The translations under genes and the position numbers were made by a program. The notes beneath the pieces are model-generated. The model saw only the letters and a program-made list of their open reading frames with translations. It ran no database searches and had not been told where the DNA came from. Shown here piece by piece: positions 17,616-26,635 of a stretch of DNA of 64,000 nucleotides. The stretch is from CBDCVN01 sp965223585 (lineage in GTDB: Bacteria; Deinococcota; Deinococci; Deinococcales; Trueperaceae): assembly GCA_965223585.1 (NCBI GenBank), contig CBDCWW010000014.1, positions 186,001-250,000 of the forward strand, written 5' to 3'. Numbering within the stretch: the stretch's first letter is position 1; every line of letters begins with the position of its first letter.

Positions 17616-18627
17616 CTGGAATTACGCAGCTTGAGGAAGCGAGTCCAGAAGGTCTAGAGGTGGGTCAATGCGACCAGAGATTAGTCCCCTACGGTATCTG
17701 TAAAATGATTGCTTGCTCTCTCTACGAGCTACCTCTATAAGCCCATAAGCTACTACTCCTAACCCTAAATGCCCTCCTATTGTTTGTTCTGTTCTATATC
17801 TGAATCCTTGCCACCCTAGCTCTTGCTTTAGCCCTCTTATCACCTCTTCTATTCCCTGTCTCACCTTATAATGCCCTATTATCTCTTTGTCCTCTAGCTC
17901 TAAATCGTTTGTCACATAGTATTTCTTCCCTCTCCTCACTATCTTCACTTCAAAGTCCATTCCTCTTAGCTTTCCTACTTTTGTCCAGTAGGGTCCTCTA
18001 TGCCTTTTCAACTGCTTTCCTCGCAGCACTCTGTTCCTCTTTAATCGCGTCACAAACGACCAACCGTAGGCATGTATCTGCTTCAGAATCTTCTTTGAAC
18101 CGTACCATGAGTCAAATAGTACATAATCAGGTTTTAGCCCTTTTTCTTTTGCCCATGCTAATAGCTCCAATGCTAGTTCTTGCTTACTTACCTCTCCAAA
18201 GTAAAGTTTGATCTTTAACGGTATTCGCACTTTACCATCTGTCCAGATCAGCAGCACTATCCCGAAACCATAGCAATAGTGTCCATTGCCATCTCGTAAT
18301 TTCGGTAGCCACATTTTTCCCCTTCCTGATCTGGCTATTACTGTATCATCAAGAACCAAGTAGCCCCCTTCAAGTCCACCTACCAGCATTTTTAAGCCTA
18401 TGGCTATCTCACTTACCTTTGCTAAAATCGAGTCTATTAACAATGCTCTATAGATAGTATCGTGTGCACAGTCCATTCCATCTGCCATGGCTGAAGAACC
18501 ACTTGCCTCAACTGCTTTCAATATGGCTTCTAGTGCTTTAACTATCCTTTGTGTTAGACTCATCTTAGGGCTCCTTGGTTTTGATTGAGCCCTATTTTAC
18601 TTTATTTTCCCTCCTGCGTAATTCCAG
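17616..18627. mobile_element. DDE insertion sequence, 1012 bp, 6-bp target duplication
   Basis: The ends are perfect 14-bp inverted repeats, CTGGAATTACGCAG at 17616-17629 and its complement at 18614-18627. TAAAGA is duplicated at 17610-17615 and 18628-18633. Deleting the element and one duplicate fuses AGLSK to EIKLPNAV in frame. The single transposase gene lies on the minus strand. Confidence 0.93.
17622..18563 (-). CDS. Transposase, DDE superfamily (IS4/IS701-like)
   Basis: A 313-residue DDE transposase that catalyses cut-and-paste movement of the element. The first Asp lies in YLVLDDTVIARSG (near 90), the second in DYVLFDSWYGSKK (near 165), and the Glu in GHYKVRQGIEEVIRGLKQEL (near 250) in a Y..R..IEE..R..K arrangement. 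The stop codon falls inside the left inverted repeat. The length is short for the IS4 group, whose N-terminal part may be reduced here. Intact, so the element may be active. Confidence 0.8.
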   Translation of the reverse strand: MSLTQRIVKALEAILKAVEASGSSAMADGMDCAHDTIYRALLIDSILAKVSEIAIGLKMLVGGLEGGYLVLDDTVIARSGRGKMWLPKLRDGNGHYCYGFGIVLLIWTDGKVRIPLKIKLYFGEVSKQELALELLAWAKEKGLKPDYVLFDSWYGSKKILKQIHAYGWSFVTRLKRNRVLRGKQLKRHRGPYWTKVGKLRGMDFEVKIVRRGKKYYVTNDLELEDKEIIGHYKVRQGIEEVIRGLKQELGWQGFRYRTEQTIGGHLGLGVVAYGLIEVARRESKQSFYRYRRGLISGRIDPPLDLLDSLPQAA

Positions 18628-18633
18628 TAAAGA

Positions 18634-19189
18634 AATAAAATTGCCAAATGCTGTAAATTTATCAGGTAGTGTTAATGATGATGGTCTACCCATAGCTGGT
18701 ATCCTAACAACTACTTGGTCAAAGGTTTCTGGTCCGGGTGCTGTTACTTTTGCAGACTTTTCTTCACCATCAACAACAGCTACTTTCTCAGAAGTAGGAA
18801 CTTACACCCTTGAATTACTTGCTAATGATTCTGAATTGTCCAGCTCAGATACCACAACTATAATAGTAAATGAGCCTGCTGGCCCTACTGAAGTAACTGA
18901 AACTTTTTCTTCAAGAATAAATCATAAACATCCCACACGTAGCTTTTCTGTAAATGTGGCTGAAGGTCCAACTACAGCAGCACTTACTTTTAATAGTGGT
19001 AAAGGGAAAAAAGGCGGTAATACAAGTCTGACATTAAAAGTTTACAACTCACAAAACCAACTAGTAGGTGAAGCTTTAGGAAGTAGTCCAGTTACAGTAA
19101 GTAATGATATGTTAGCTGGTAACTATACATATGAAGTAAGTGGAAGTAGAGTTTCCTTTACTTTGCAAATAACTTATCTGTCACCTTAA
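18634..19189 (+). pseudogene. Secreted zinc metalloprotease, 3' part (Ig/PKD-like domain)
   Basis: This is the continuation of the gene at 16525. It reads EIKLPNAVNLSGSVNDDG, TTTWSKVSGPGAVTFADFSS, TTATFSEVGTYTLELLANDS, a K-type PKD/REJ-like beta domain common on secreted bacterial proteases. About 95 further residues (from ETFSSRINHKHPTRSF) form a second beta-rich C-terminal domain of the pre-peptidase C-terminal kind. An upstream start in the preceding insertion end makes it look like a separate gene, but the target duplication shows it is not. Confidence 0.78.
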
Positions 19190-19633
19190 AAATACTGTCA
19201 GGTATTATTTAGTACAACTTCTACTTTGAGTATGTGTTCTGAAAGTCAGTTTTGGAACACATATTTTTGTAGGGGTTGGCTTTTTATTGTCTGAAGGGGA
19301 ATCGCTTCCTACCATTACCTGCCGATCCTCTTTATATCTCCTAAACAATATTCCTCAGCACTTTTATAGTTCCTGTAGTTATCCTGGGTGTCCGCTATCT
19401 TATAAGTTTGTAGACATCAAATTTAAGCCTAAAACTGTGTCTTTTAAATCGTTTAATGCCATTTTTTAGACAATCGTGTCTAAGAATCGATTTTATAGAC
19501 AATACTAAGCACTCAGCAATTCATCTTTCTAGATCAAGCTCCTGATTGCTTTATTAGTGAACTAAGTTTTAACTAGTTGTTTAAACACCTATAAACTCAT
19601 GCTAGATTCAGCTAGACTGAGCTAGGATCACTT
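19190..19633. other. Intergenic, no gene seen
   Basis: This 444-bp spacer separates the broken protease from the UbiA gene. It holds a small hairpin at 19466-19483 (TTAGACA-ATCG-TGTCTAA). The one open frame across it (19287-19469) has no family resemblance and is probably spurious. Confidence 0.4.
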
Positions 19634-20563
19634 ATGTCAAAACAGCATTTACTACAAAGGTTATGGATTTACCAAAGTGAAAGGTTTCCTGTTTTTAAGC
19701 ATGGGATTCTAATTGCTTCTTTTAGCTTTTGTGCACTTTGCCTTTCCTCCTTACTACGCAGTAACGTTGCATGGCCAAGTTGGCAAGTAAGCATCACAGC
19801 CTTTATTTGCTTATTCCTTTTCTTCCTACAACTCCGTATTGCTGATGAATTTAAAGACTACGAAAACGATGCTAAATATAGACCTGAAAGGCCCGTGCCC
19901 CGTGGTCTAATTAGCCTTAATGAACTTAAATGGCTAGGAATTGTTGCTGCTATTATTCAACTGCTTTTAAGCTACTTATTATATCCACCACTAACTTTTG
20001 TACTTATTCTTGTCTGGGCTTACATGGCACTAATGAGTGTCGAGTTTTTTATACCAGCTTGGCTCAAAAAGCGTCCTCTTGCTTACCTTTGGACACATAT
20101 GCTAATAATGCCATTAATTGACTTGTTTGCTACAGCATGTGATTGGTTGCGCTTAAGCCCCTTCCCTCCTGATGGACTAACTTGGTTTTTAGTAGTGAGC
20201 TTCTTTAATGGAGTAGTGATTGAGATTGGTCGTAAGACTTGGGCCCCAGAACAAGAGATTCAAGGAGTAGAAAGCTATAGTTCAGATTGGGGCATTCAGC
20301 GTGCTATTCTGGCATGGCTTGGAGCACTGGCAGCAGCATTTGTTTGCGCTTGTATAGTGGCTATGAGAATAGAATTCTTTTTTCCTGTGTTTATCGTGCT
20401 AGCTATACTTGCATTAATAGCAAGTTCATTAGCTTTACAATTTATACATAAACCAACTCCTAAGCTGGCTAAAAGCCTAGAAAACTTTTCAGGAATCTGG
20501 GTTATAGGACTTTATTTTATACTTGGTATTATACCTTTAGGACAGAAGTTATGGCTAGGATAA
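19634..20563 (+). CDS. UbiA-family prenyltransferase
   Basis: A 309-residue integral membrane protein with about eight hydrophobic segments. The first substrate motif, LRIADEFKDYENDAKYRPER followed by PVPRG (residues about 67-91), matches the UbiA N/DxxxDxxxD diphosphate/Mg2+ site. The second (after IEIGRKTWAPEQEIQGVES, near 205) aligns with the second acidic motif but has Glu where Asp is common. Such enzymes transfer a prenyl chain to an aromatic or other acceptor in the membrane. Its last 13 bases overlap the start of the dikinase-like gene, so the two are translationally coupled. Confidence 0.85.
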   Translation: MSKQHLLQRLWIYQSERFPVFKHGILIASFSFCALCLSSLLRSNVAWPSWQVSITAFICLFLFFLQLRIADEFKDYENDAKYRPERPVPRGLISLNELKWLGIVAAIIQLLLSYLLYPPLTFVLILVWAYMALMSVEFFIPAWLKKRPLAYLWTHMLIMPLIDLFATACDWLRLSPFPPDGLTWFLVVSFFNGVVIEIGRKTWAPEQEIQGVESYSSDWGIQRAILAWLGALAAAFVCACIVAMRIEFFFPVFIVLAILALIASSLALQFIHKPTPKLAKSLENFSGIWVIGLYFILGIIPLGQKLWLG

Positions 20564-23106
20564 AGCATATATTAACAGCAAATGATAAAGCAGATCGAAT
20601 GACAATGGGTGGTAAGGCTGCTGCATTGGCTGAACTTGCCACCAAATTTCCTATACCTGAGTGGTTTGTAGTTACACCACAAGCTTTTATTGATTGCCTT
20701 TCAGATGAGCAAAAAGAACTACTTGCCAATAATCAGCCTTTAGGAACAATACTTATAAATCATTCAGTATCAGAGGCTATTGAAAGTGCCTTATCTAGAT
20801 TGAAGGTAAATGAGGAATCATTGTTTGCCGTACGTTCTTCGGCAACATCTGAAGATGGTGCAAGTGCTTCTTTTGCTGGTCAACTCGAGAGCTACCTAAA
20901 CATCCCCTATAATGAAGTATTAAACAAAATCACTGCTGTATGGGACTCAGCTTTCACAGAACATGTTAAGCAATACCGTCAAACTTTTACTGGTGATAGT
21001 GAGAGTTTAATACCAGCTGTCATTGTACAGCGCATGGTTAATGCAGATATTGCGGGAGTTGCCTTTAGTGTTGACCCTGTTTCTGCTGACTACGATACCT
21101 GTGTGATTAATGCAGTGCACGGTTTGGCAGATAAGTTGGTAGCAGGCGAAGTTAATGGGGATATTTATTATACTGATCGTGAGGGCAATTTAAAAGAATC
21201 ACAAATTATAGGTCAGTCTAGTACTTTAAATGAGGAAACTATTCACGAAATGGTTGCTTTACTAATAGGGCTAGAAAAGCACTTTAAGGCACCACAAGAT
21301 ATTGAATGGGCTATTGAAAATAACCAATTATTCCTTTTACAAGCTCGCCCAATTACCAGCCTAAAAGGCCCTTCTTTGTCAGGAAAACAGAGTATTATTT
21401 GGGATAATAGCAACATTGTAGAAAGTTACAGTGGTGTTACCTCGCCATTAACTTTTTCTTTTGCTCGCTATGTTTACGAGCATGTTTATATAGAGTTTTG
21501 TAAGCTAATGGGGGTTTCTCGTAAGAAAATAGCAGATGAAAGCAACACCTTTCAGAACATGCTGGGCTTTATTAATGGGCATGTCTATTATAATTTATTA
21601 AATTGGTACCGTGTCCTAGCACTGTTCCCCGGTTTTAAAATGAATCAAAAGTTTATGGAGCAGATGATGGGTGTAAAGGAGCCTTTACCAGAAGAAATTG
21701 TTAGTGCCATTGTTCCTAATAAACCAAGCTTGTTTGCAAAAGTTGCTGACGCTTTAAATTTTGCTAGAACAGTAATTAGTTTAATTGGAAATCAACTTAC
21801 CTTACGGCTAAAAATAAAATTTTTCTACAAGCGCCTCAATGAAGCCTTGGCCTCGTCTAATCAAGGTTTGCAGGATTTGCCATTAGATAGTTTGGCTATG
21901 GAGTACCGTAAGCTCGAGCAAAAACTACTAAATAGCTGGGACGCCCCACTAGTGAACGATTTTCTCTGTATGATGGCTTTTGGTATATCTCGTAAACTGT
22001 TAGAAAAACATGCTGGTGAAAAGGGTCTAGCACTTCACAATGACATTATGATTGGTCAAGGTGACATAATTAGTGCTGAACCTGCAAGGCGCATACAAGC
22101 TATGGCCAAGATTGCAGCTAAAGATAGTGCTTTAGTAGAAGCTTTAGTCTCTGGGGACACTAATAGAGCCCTTGCAGCAATAGAGCATAATGCTGAGCTA
22201 AAAAGTTTATATGACTCCCATATTGAAAAATTTGGTGACCGCTGTTTGCAAGAGTTAAAACTAGAAAGTCCTACTTTGCATGATGATCCCTCGAGCTTAC
22301 TAATGGCAATAGGCTATATGGCACAGAAACCCATTCCTAAGAAGGCTAAAGAAACCGAAATAGATCCACAAGTAAAACTGGCCTCTCTTAAGGTAAATTC
22401 GCTACAAAAGTTTTTTATAAACCGTAGTGTAAAATGGGCTAAGGCAAGAGTTCGTGATAGAGAGAATTTGCGTTTTGAGCGTACTCGTTTATTTGGACGG
22501 GTTAGGAAGATTTTCCTCGAGATGGGTAAACGTTTGCAGAATTTAAAGTATTTTGATTATGCTAGGGACATTTTTTTCTTAGAAGTACCAGAGATCATGG
22601 GCCTAGCTGAAGGCACTATTACCTCTTATGATCTTCATAGGTTGGTTGCCCTACGCAAAGAACAACAAGAGCATTTGAAATCATTGCCTTCTCCCCCTAA
22701 TCGCCTTGAAACTAAGGGCGCTGCTTACCATTCCCTTAAATCAGGAGTAAGTACTTTCTATAGTAGTTTTGAAATTACTGCTGATGACTCAAAGAAACAT
22801 AAGGGAATTGGTTGCTGTCCGGGTATTGTTAGAGCAAGTGTAAGGGTAATTAATGACCCTAGACAAGCAGAACTAAAAGCTGGAGAAATTATGGTGGCTC
22901 AGTTCACTGATCCGGGGTGGATTACCTTATTTGCTAATGCAGCTGGCATTCTGGTAGAAAGAGGGAGCCTTTTATCTCATTCAGCTATTGTGGCAAGGGA
23001 AATGAATATACCAGCTATTGTGGCTTTAGATGGGGTTATGTCATGGCTAAAAACTGGTGATGTTGTTGAAATGAATGGTGCAACAGGTGTTGTTATAAAA
23101 TTATAG
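20551..23106 (+). CDS. PEP synthase/rifampin-phosphotransferase-like dikinase
   Basis: An 851-residue protein. Residues 1-300 form a PPDK_N/ATP-grasp domain (GGKAAALAELATKFPIPEWF, FAVRSSATSEDGASASFAGQ then LESYL, VIVQRMVNADIAGVAFSVDP, DIEWAIENNQLFLLQARPIT). The middle (about 300-740) is unassigned. The C-terminal 80 residues are the swivelling PEP-utilizer domain with catalytic His in ERGSLLSHSAIVARE. There is no PEP/pyruvate TIM barrel. That order and length match rifampin phosphotransferase, which splits ATP to phosphorylate an alcohol. Coupling to UbiA suggests a lipid or aromatic alcohol as target; this is inference. It ends 6 bp past the stop of a convergent gene. Confidence 0.8.
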   Translation: MARIKHILTANDKADRMTMGGKAAALAELATKFPIPEWFVVTPQAFIDCLSDEQKELLANNQPLGTILINHSVSEAIESALSRLKVNEESLFAVRSSATSEDGASASFAGQLESYLNIPYNEVLNKITAVWDSAFTEHVKQYRQTFTGDSESLIPAVIVQRMVNADIAGVAFSVDPVSADYDTCVINAVHGLADKLVAGEVNGDIYYTDREGNLKESQIIGQSSTLNEETIHEMVALLIGLEKHFKAPQDIEWAIENNQLFLLQARPITSLKGPSLSGKQSIIWDNSNIVESYSGVTSPLTFSFARYVYEHVYIEFCKLMGVSRKKIADESNTFQNMLGFINGHVYYNLLNWYRVLALFPGFKMNQKFMEQMMGVKEPLPEEIVSAIVPNKPSLFAKVADALNFARTVISLIGNQLTLRLKIKFFYKRLNEALASSNQGLQDLPLDSLAMEYRKLEQKLLNSWDAPLVNDFLCMMAFGISRKLLEKHAGEKGLALHNDIMIGQGDIISAEPARRIQAMAKIAAKDSALVEALVSGDTNRALAAIEHNAELKSLYDSHIEKFGDRCLQELKLESPTLHDDPSSLLMAIGYMAQKPIPKKAKETEIDPQVKLASLKVNSLQKFFINRSVKWAKARVRDRENLRFERTRLFGRVRKIFLEMGKRLQNLKYFDYARDIFFLEVPEIMGLAEGTITSYDLHRLVALRKEQQEHLKSLPSPPNRLETKGAAYHSLKSGVSTFYSSFEITADDSKKHKGIGCCPGIVRASVRVINDPRQAELKAGEIMVAQFTDPGWITLFANAAGILVERGSLLSHSAIVAREMNIPAIVALDGVMSWLKTGDVVEMNGATGVVIKL

Positions 23107-23433
23107 ATTTTTCCGTGCTGCATATGCAAACTGAGTAAAATAAGACTGGAGAAATTGCTCTGGTGTCCCAAACGAGTTATCACAAAAAAAGAAATCCACT
23201 ACTACCTCTCTAGCTCGAGCGATCTCCTTCAACTGAGGAAATGTTTTGCTACTTTCCAACGTTAGGTCAAAAAGCTCGAGCGCCCTCTCAAATGCCTTAA
23301 TACAATATTCCTGATTATTCTTGTTTTTCCACCTTATTGCTCGCTCCACCTCGCTGCCAATATTTGCCATCTGTTCAACTAGCGATAGCTCATTCCATCG
23401 CCCCGATGCCATCCCCTGATGCTGCATACTCAT
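23101..23433 (-). CDS. Conserved hypothetical partner of the DUF5674-like gene (110 aa)
   Basis: It begins MSMQHQGMASGRWNELSLVE, then QMANIGSEVERAIRWKNKNN, and is all-helical in appearance. The core ExxxAFERALELFDL and a C-terminal FFFCDNSFGTPEQFLQSYF are features I recall from small proteins encoded next to DUF5674 genes in many phyla. The ATG overlaps the stop of the DUF5674-like gene (ATGA at 23430-23433), so the pair is translationally coupled. Function is not established; a toxin-antitoxin-like pair is possible from the gene arrangement only. This member is intact although its partner is split. Confidence 0.65.
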   Translation of the reverse strand: MSMQHQGMASGRWNELSLVEQMANIGSEVERAIRWKNKNNQEYCIKAFERALELFDLTLESSKTFPQLKEIARAREVVVDFFFCDNSFGTPEQFLQSYFTQFAYAARKNL

Positions 23434-23655
23434 CGACTAATCCTTTCTCTAACAATGTTATAGATAATTTTGCGAACCTCTTGATTTTCCACGTCTCGGC
23501 TCCTGTTTCCTTGAGAAGGTCTCATATTAATCATTGAGTCGAACTCAATCCATTCATCCTCGGGTAAATCTGGGTAAAGGTTAATCCCCCACAAGCTTTC
23601 CTGTTTCGACCCATCCTGTAGAAGCATTGCTTCCAAATCGGAGTCATAAAACCAC
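23430..23655 (-). pseudogene. DUF5674-like protein, 3' part
   Basis: Reads YDSDLEAMLLQDGSKQESLW then GINLYPDLPEDEWIEFDSMI and MRPSQGNRSRDVEN to the stop. LEDGSKQ.DLWG.NLYP and INxRPxQGNRS are the signature blocks of the DUF5674 family. A TTG inside (23636) could be mistaken for a start. The true 5' half lies at 24255-24398, beyond the IS200-type element; the junction reads HYHWWFYDSD in one frame once the element is removed. Confidence 0.72.
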
Positions 23656-24254
23656 CACCAGAGGTGGTGGCTTGTTTTGTTAACCCCTAGAAGGGGTATC
23701 GGACGCTAGTGCCCGATACTACTCAAATAGGCTCCTCTGTTGTGCCTCTAATGCTCTTTCCTTCTGCTCTTGCCAACGTATATACTTCCTTATCTTTTGT
23801 TCATCTAACCCTACTGTGCTTACACAATATCCTCTACTCCATAAGCTCTTTTGCGGATATCCTCTTAACTTCCTTCCATACATCTTTAGCATGTTTATTG
23901 CTGACTTTCCCTTGATAAAGCCCATTATCCCTGACACAGAATATTTTGGTGGGATTGATACCAACATGTGTACATGATCCTTTCTTATGTTCAGTTCTAA
24001 CACCTCTACTCTATCTTTTTCTCTACACAACTTGTATACTATCTGCTTCAAGGATTCCTCTACTCCATCCTTCAGCACTCTAAAACGATACTTTGGACAA
24101 AAAACTACGTGATACTCACAACTGTAAATTGAGTGTGACAACTTTTTGTATCTGCTATTCTTGGGCATGTATTTCCCTTTCTTTAACCTTCTAGGGAAAT
24201 ACATCATTGCTTAACTAGTAGAACTTTTTACTAGACCACTACCAGAGGTAGTGG
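23652..24254. mobile_element. IS200/IS605-type element (tnpA only), about 0.6 kb
   Basis: The element is bounded by near-identical hairpins, CCACCACC-AGA-GGTGGTGG at 23652-23670 and CCACTACC-AGA-GGTAGTGG at 24236-24254, the subterminal structures recognised by Y1 transposases. There are no inverted repeats and no target duplication, as expected. A further stem TATCGG/CCGATA just downstream of tnpA near 23697-23719 may be its terminator. Exact cleavage points cannot be fixed because the target is itself CCACCA. Confidence 0.85.
23719..24207 (-). CDS. tnpA: IS200-like transposase TnpA (HUH/Y1)
   Basis: A Y1 single-strand transposase. The HUH motif is in RKDHVHMLVSIPPK (near residue 80) and the catalytic Tyr is likely in LWSRGYCVSTVG (near 125), with the C-terminal helix EQKIRKYIRWQEQKE. 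CEYHVVFCPKYRFRVL at the start is typical of the IS200 branch. The best start is Met 13 (MPKNSRYKKLSHSIYSCEYH), since the first twelve residues are unusual and the element end is close. The frame is complete. Confidence 0.9.
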   Translation of the reverse strand: MMYFPRRLKKGKYMPKNSRYKKLSHSIYSCEYHVVFCPKYRFRVLKDGVEESLKQIVYKLCREKDRVEVLELNIRKDHVHMLVSIPPKYSVSGIMGFIKGKSAINMLKMYGRKLRGYPQKSLWSRGYCVSTVGLDEQKIRKYIRWQEQKERALEAQQRSLFE

Positions 24255-24398
24255 TTTCCACCAATGATAATGAAGTTCTGCATCAATTGCTAACTCCCCT
24301 TTTTCAATGTCAACAACTGCTTTTACAAAGTCTCCAAAGGCTGCTGCTGCTATCTGTTTCAACTCATCTAGAGACAGCACTTCATGAATTATTTTCAT
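24255..24398 (-). pseudogene. DUF5674-like protein, 5' part
   Basis: From Met at 24398 it reads MKIIHEVLSLDELKQIAAAA then FGDFVKAVVDIEKGELAIDA and ELHYHW, where the IS200-type element begins. This is the N-terminal block of DUF5674 (MKII.E..S..EL...A...FGD.VK.VVD...). Continuing through the element adds a short artificial tail. The gene has an upstream-overlapping Met at 24416. The region 24420-24690 upstream shows no gene. Confidence 0.72.
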
Positions 24399-24693
24399 AC
24401 CACTTGTTTCCTTCAAAGAAAAAGCTACTCACACAAATATGTCTTTGCTTCATTATAATTTCCATCCTAGCTCATGATAACCTGAAACTTGATGAAGGCC
24501 TCTTAGGCTCATACTGAAAGTTTTACCCAAATAGGCTCTAGCTCTGAGATGATTTCCCAAAGCAGTACCAAAATTCGTCAAATCGATAAGAGAACCTTAT
24601 ATTATTTTCTTGATAGCGGCCTTAGGAAAATCTATAGCTTCGGTTTTAAGTAATTCTTGCTTAACTCACTAAGCAGTTGCTAGGCTATGAACT

Positions 24694-26631
24694 GTGGTTG
24701 GAATACAGAAATCTAAAATTAGAAAAACAAATTTGTATGAGCTTTTCAAGGTCATTTTTTATAAACCTAAAACTTTAGTTGCTGTTCTTATTTATTTTGC
24801 TTTTTTAGGTGGCTCGAGCACCCAAAGCCAAGAAAGTCCAAACTATTACCAAGGGATTAAGAATCACCTACAAAACGAATACGGACTCCATGGAGGGTAT
24901 TTTATCTCTCCTGAGAATGAAGATGAAGCTGTAGACACTTTCATAGCCTTGCAAAAATGGGTAAGTGATATCCATAAGTACCATATTGATGAATTTCCTT
25001 TTGATAAAGTCTTGAAAATTAGGATTGATAAAGGTATTCCTCAGTCATGGGAAATAAATACTAAGCTTCCCATAGACCATGTGAATAAAAATGATGCTAT
25101 TCTTATTACTTTTTGGTTGCGTAATCTCTGGGCCCAAGCTGAAAAAGGTCTTGTAGTGGTTGACTTTGCAGGCAACAAAGTTCCTGTGGCACCCAAGCAT
25201 AACGATTGGCAGCAATACTTTATTCGTATTAAAGCTAATATTGAAGGTGTAAATCAACTTTCTTTAGAATTAGGGGCGCAAGCACAAGAACTAGAAGTAG
25301 CAGGCCTTGCTGTTTTAAATTATGGCAACGAGAACCTAGATAACTTGCCTCAAACCGATATAATTAGCTATAGAAAGCCTAGTCCGGAGTGGTACCAAGC
25401 AGCAAATGAACGTATAACATGGCATCGTCAAGGCAAACTACAAATTCGTGTTGTAGATGGCAATGGTAATCCTATACCTAATGCAAATGTAGATCTGAAC
25501 ATGTTAAAACACTCTTTTGGTTTTGGTACAGCTGTGGCAGCGTGGCGACTAACCGATGAGAATTTTTTAGAAGACAATGAAATTTACCGTCAAAAAATCC
25601 TTGACCTTGATGGCAAGGGGCATGGTTTTAATTTAGCAGTGCTTGAAAATTGTCTAAAGTGGGGACTCTGGGAAACTAATGCAAGTTGTCCTACCAATTC
25701 TAAAAAGGCTATTAGTTGGCTATCACACCAAGGTATTTCTACCAGAGGGCATGCTATTATTTGGGAAGACTGGCAAAGCGAAAACAGTGGTGTTGTTCCC
25801 AAAGGGGTATGGCAGGCTATACAAGATAAAAACGGTGATTATTTGCGTGCTGCAAGCTTGGAACGTATTAGCAGCATTTTAGGTGAACCCGGTATACAGG
25901 GCAAGATTAAAGACTGGGACGTTTTAAATGAGTCAGTGCTAGACAATGCTTTCGCAGCTACAGTAGGCGAGGACATTCACAAGGAATGGTTTTCTCTTGC
26001 TAAATCAGTTGCTCCAGATGTAAGGCGTGTTATTAGTGATACTAATATTCTGGCTTGTGGAGGGCTATGCATAGGTGCACAAGAAAGATTTTATGGGATT
26101 ATTTTTAATTTAGGCAATGATAATTTTGAGGGCATTGGCATGCAAAGTCATATTAATTATCCTTTAGGTTCTTTGGAACACATTTATGGTGTTTTAGACG
26201 GTTTTTCTCAAACTTTCCCCGGAAAAGATCTCATAATTACTGAGTTTGATATTAGTATAGGCAATGAGCAACTAGCTGCTGAGTACTTTAGAGATTTTCT
26301 CATTACTGCTTTCAGCCACCCAGCAGTCAGTGACTTTCTTATATGGGGTTTCTGGGATTTAGCCCATTGGTTAGGGGACGCACCACTTTTCCGGCAGGAT
26401 TGGTCACTAAAACCAGCCGGAGAGGTGTTTATAGATCTTGTGTTTAACCAGTGGTGGACAAATGAGTTTGGTACTACAAACGAAAATGGTGAGTTTTTTG
26501 CTAATGGTTACTTAGGTGATTATGAGGTAGTAGTAAGTCATAACGACTTAGTAAAAACTCAAAGGATTACACTACATCAGGCAATGTCAACTGAAACTAC
26601 AACTATGGTAACTGTTCAGCTACAGAATTAA
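24694..26631 (+). CDS. Glycoside hydrolase family 10 (xylanase-like), exported
   Basis: A 645-residue secreted GH10 enzyme with a GTG start. A hydrophobic signal segment (TLVAVLIYFAFLGGSSTQSQ) ends near residue 47. Residues about 90-210 resemble a carbohydrate-binding beta-sandwich. The GH10 barrel (about 245-570) has FGFGTAVAAW, RGHAIIWEDW, the acid/base Glu in DWDVLNESV, GIGMQSHI and the nucleophile Glu in LIITEFDISIG. WGFWDLAHW follows near the end. Both catalytic glutamates are present. The family cleaves beta-1,4-xylan and related chains. The final 60 residues form a small beta domain. Confidence 0.88.
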   Translation: MVGIQKSKIRKTNLYELFKVIFYKPKTLVAVLIYFAFLGGSSTQSQESPNYYQGIKNHLQNEYGLHGGYFISPENEDEAVDTFIALQKWVSDIHKYHIDEFPFDKVLKIRIDKGIPQSWEINTKLPIDHVNKNDAILITFWLRNLWAQAEKGLVVVDFAGNKVPVAPKHNDWQQYFIRIKANIEGVNQLSLELGAQAQELEVAGLAVLNYGNENLDNLPQTDIISYRKPSPEWYQAANERITWHRQGKLQIRVVDGNGNPIPNANVDLNMLKHSFGFGTAVAAWRLTDENFLEDNEIYRQKILDLDGKGHGFNLAVLENCLKWGLWETNASCPTNSKKAISWLSHQGISTRGHAIIWEDWQSENSGVVPKGVWQAIQDKNGDYLRAASLERISSILGEPGIQGKIKDWDVLNESVLDNAFAATVGEDIHKEWFSLAKSVAPDVRRVISDTNILACGGLCIGAQERFYGIIFNLGNDNFEGIGMQSHINYPLGSLEHIYGVLDGFSQTFPGKDLIITEFDISIGNEQLAAEYFRDFLITAFSHPAVSDFLIWGFWDLAHWLGDAPLFRQDWSLKPAGEVFIDLVFNQWWTNEFGTTNENGEFFANGYLGDYEVVVSHNDLVKTQRITLHQAMSTETTTMVTVQLQN

Positions 26632-26635
26632 CACT

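Noticed and set aside
17909..18211. Plus-strand frame inside the DDE element
   Set aside because: It is the antisense of the transposase gene, with no family resemblance.
23652..23670. CCACCACC hairpin as a terminator
   Set aside because: A near-identical hairpin at 24236 and the tnpA gene show that these are IS200-type ends.
24251..24517. Plus-strand frame opposite the DUF5674-like gene
   Set aside because: Leucine-rich antisense shadow without a start context or relatives.
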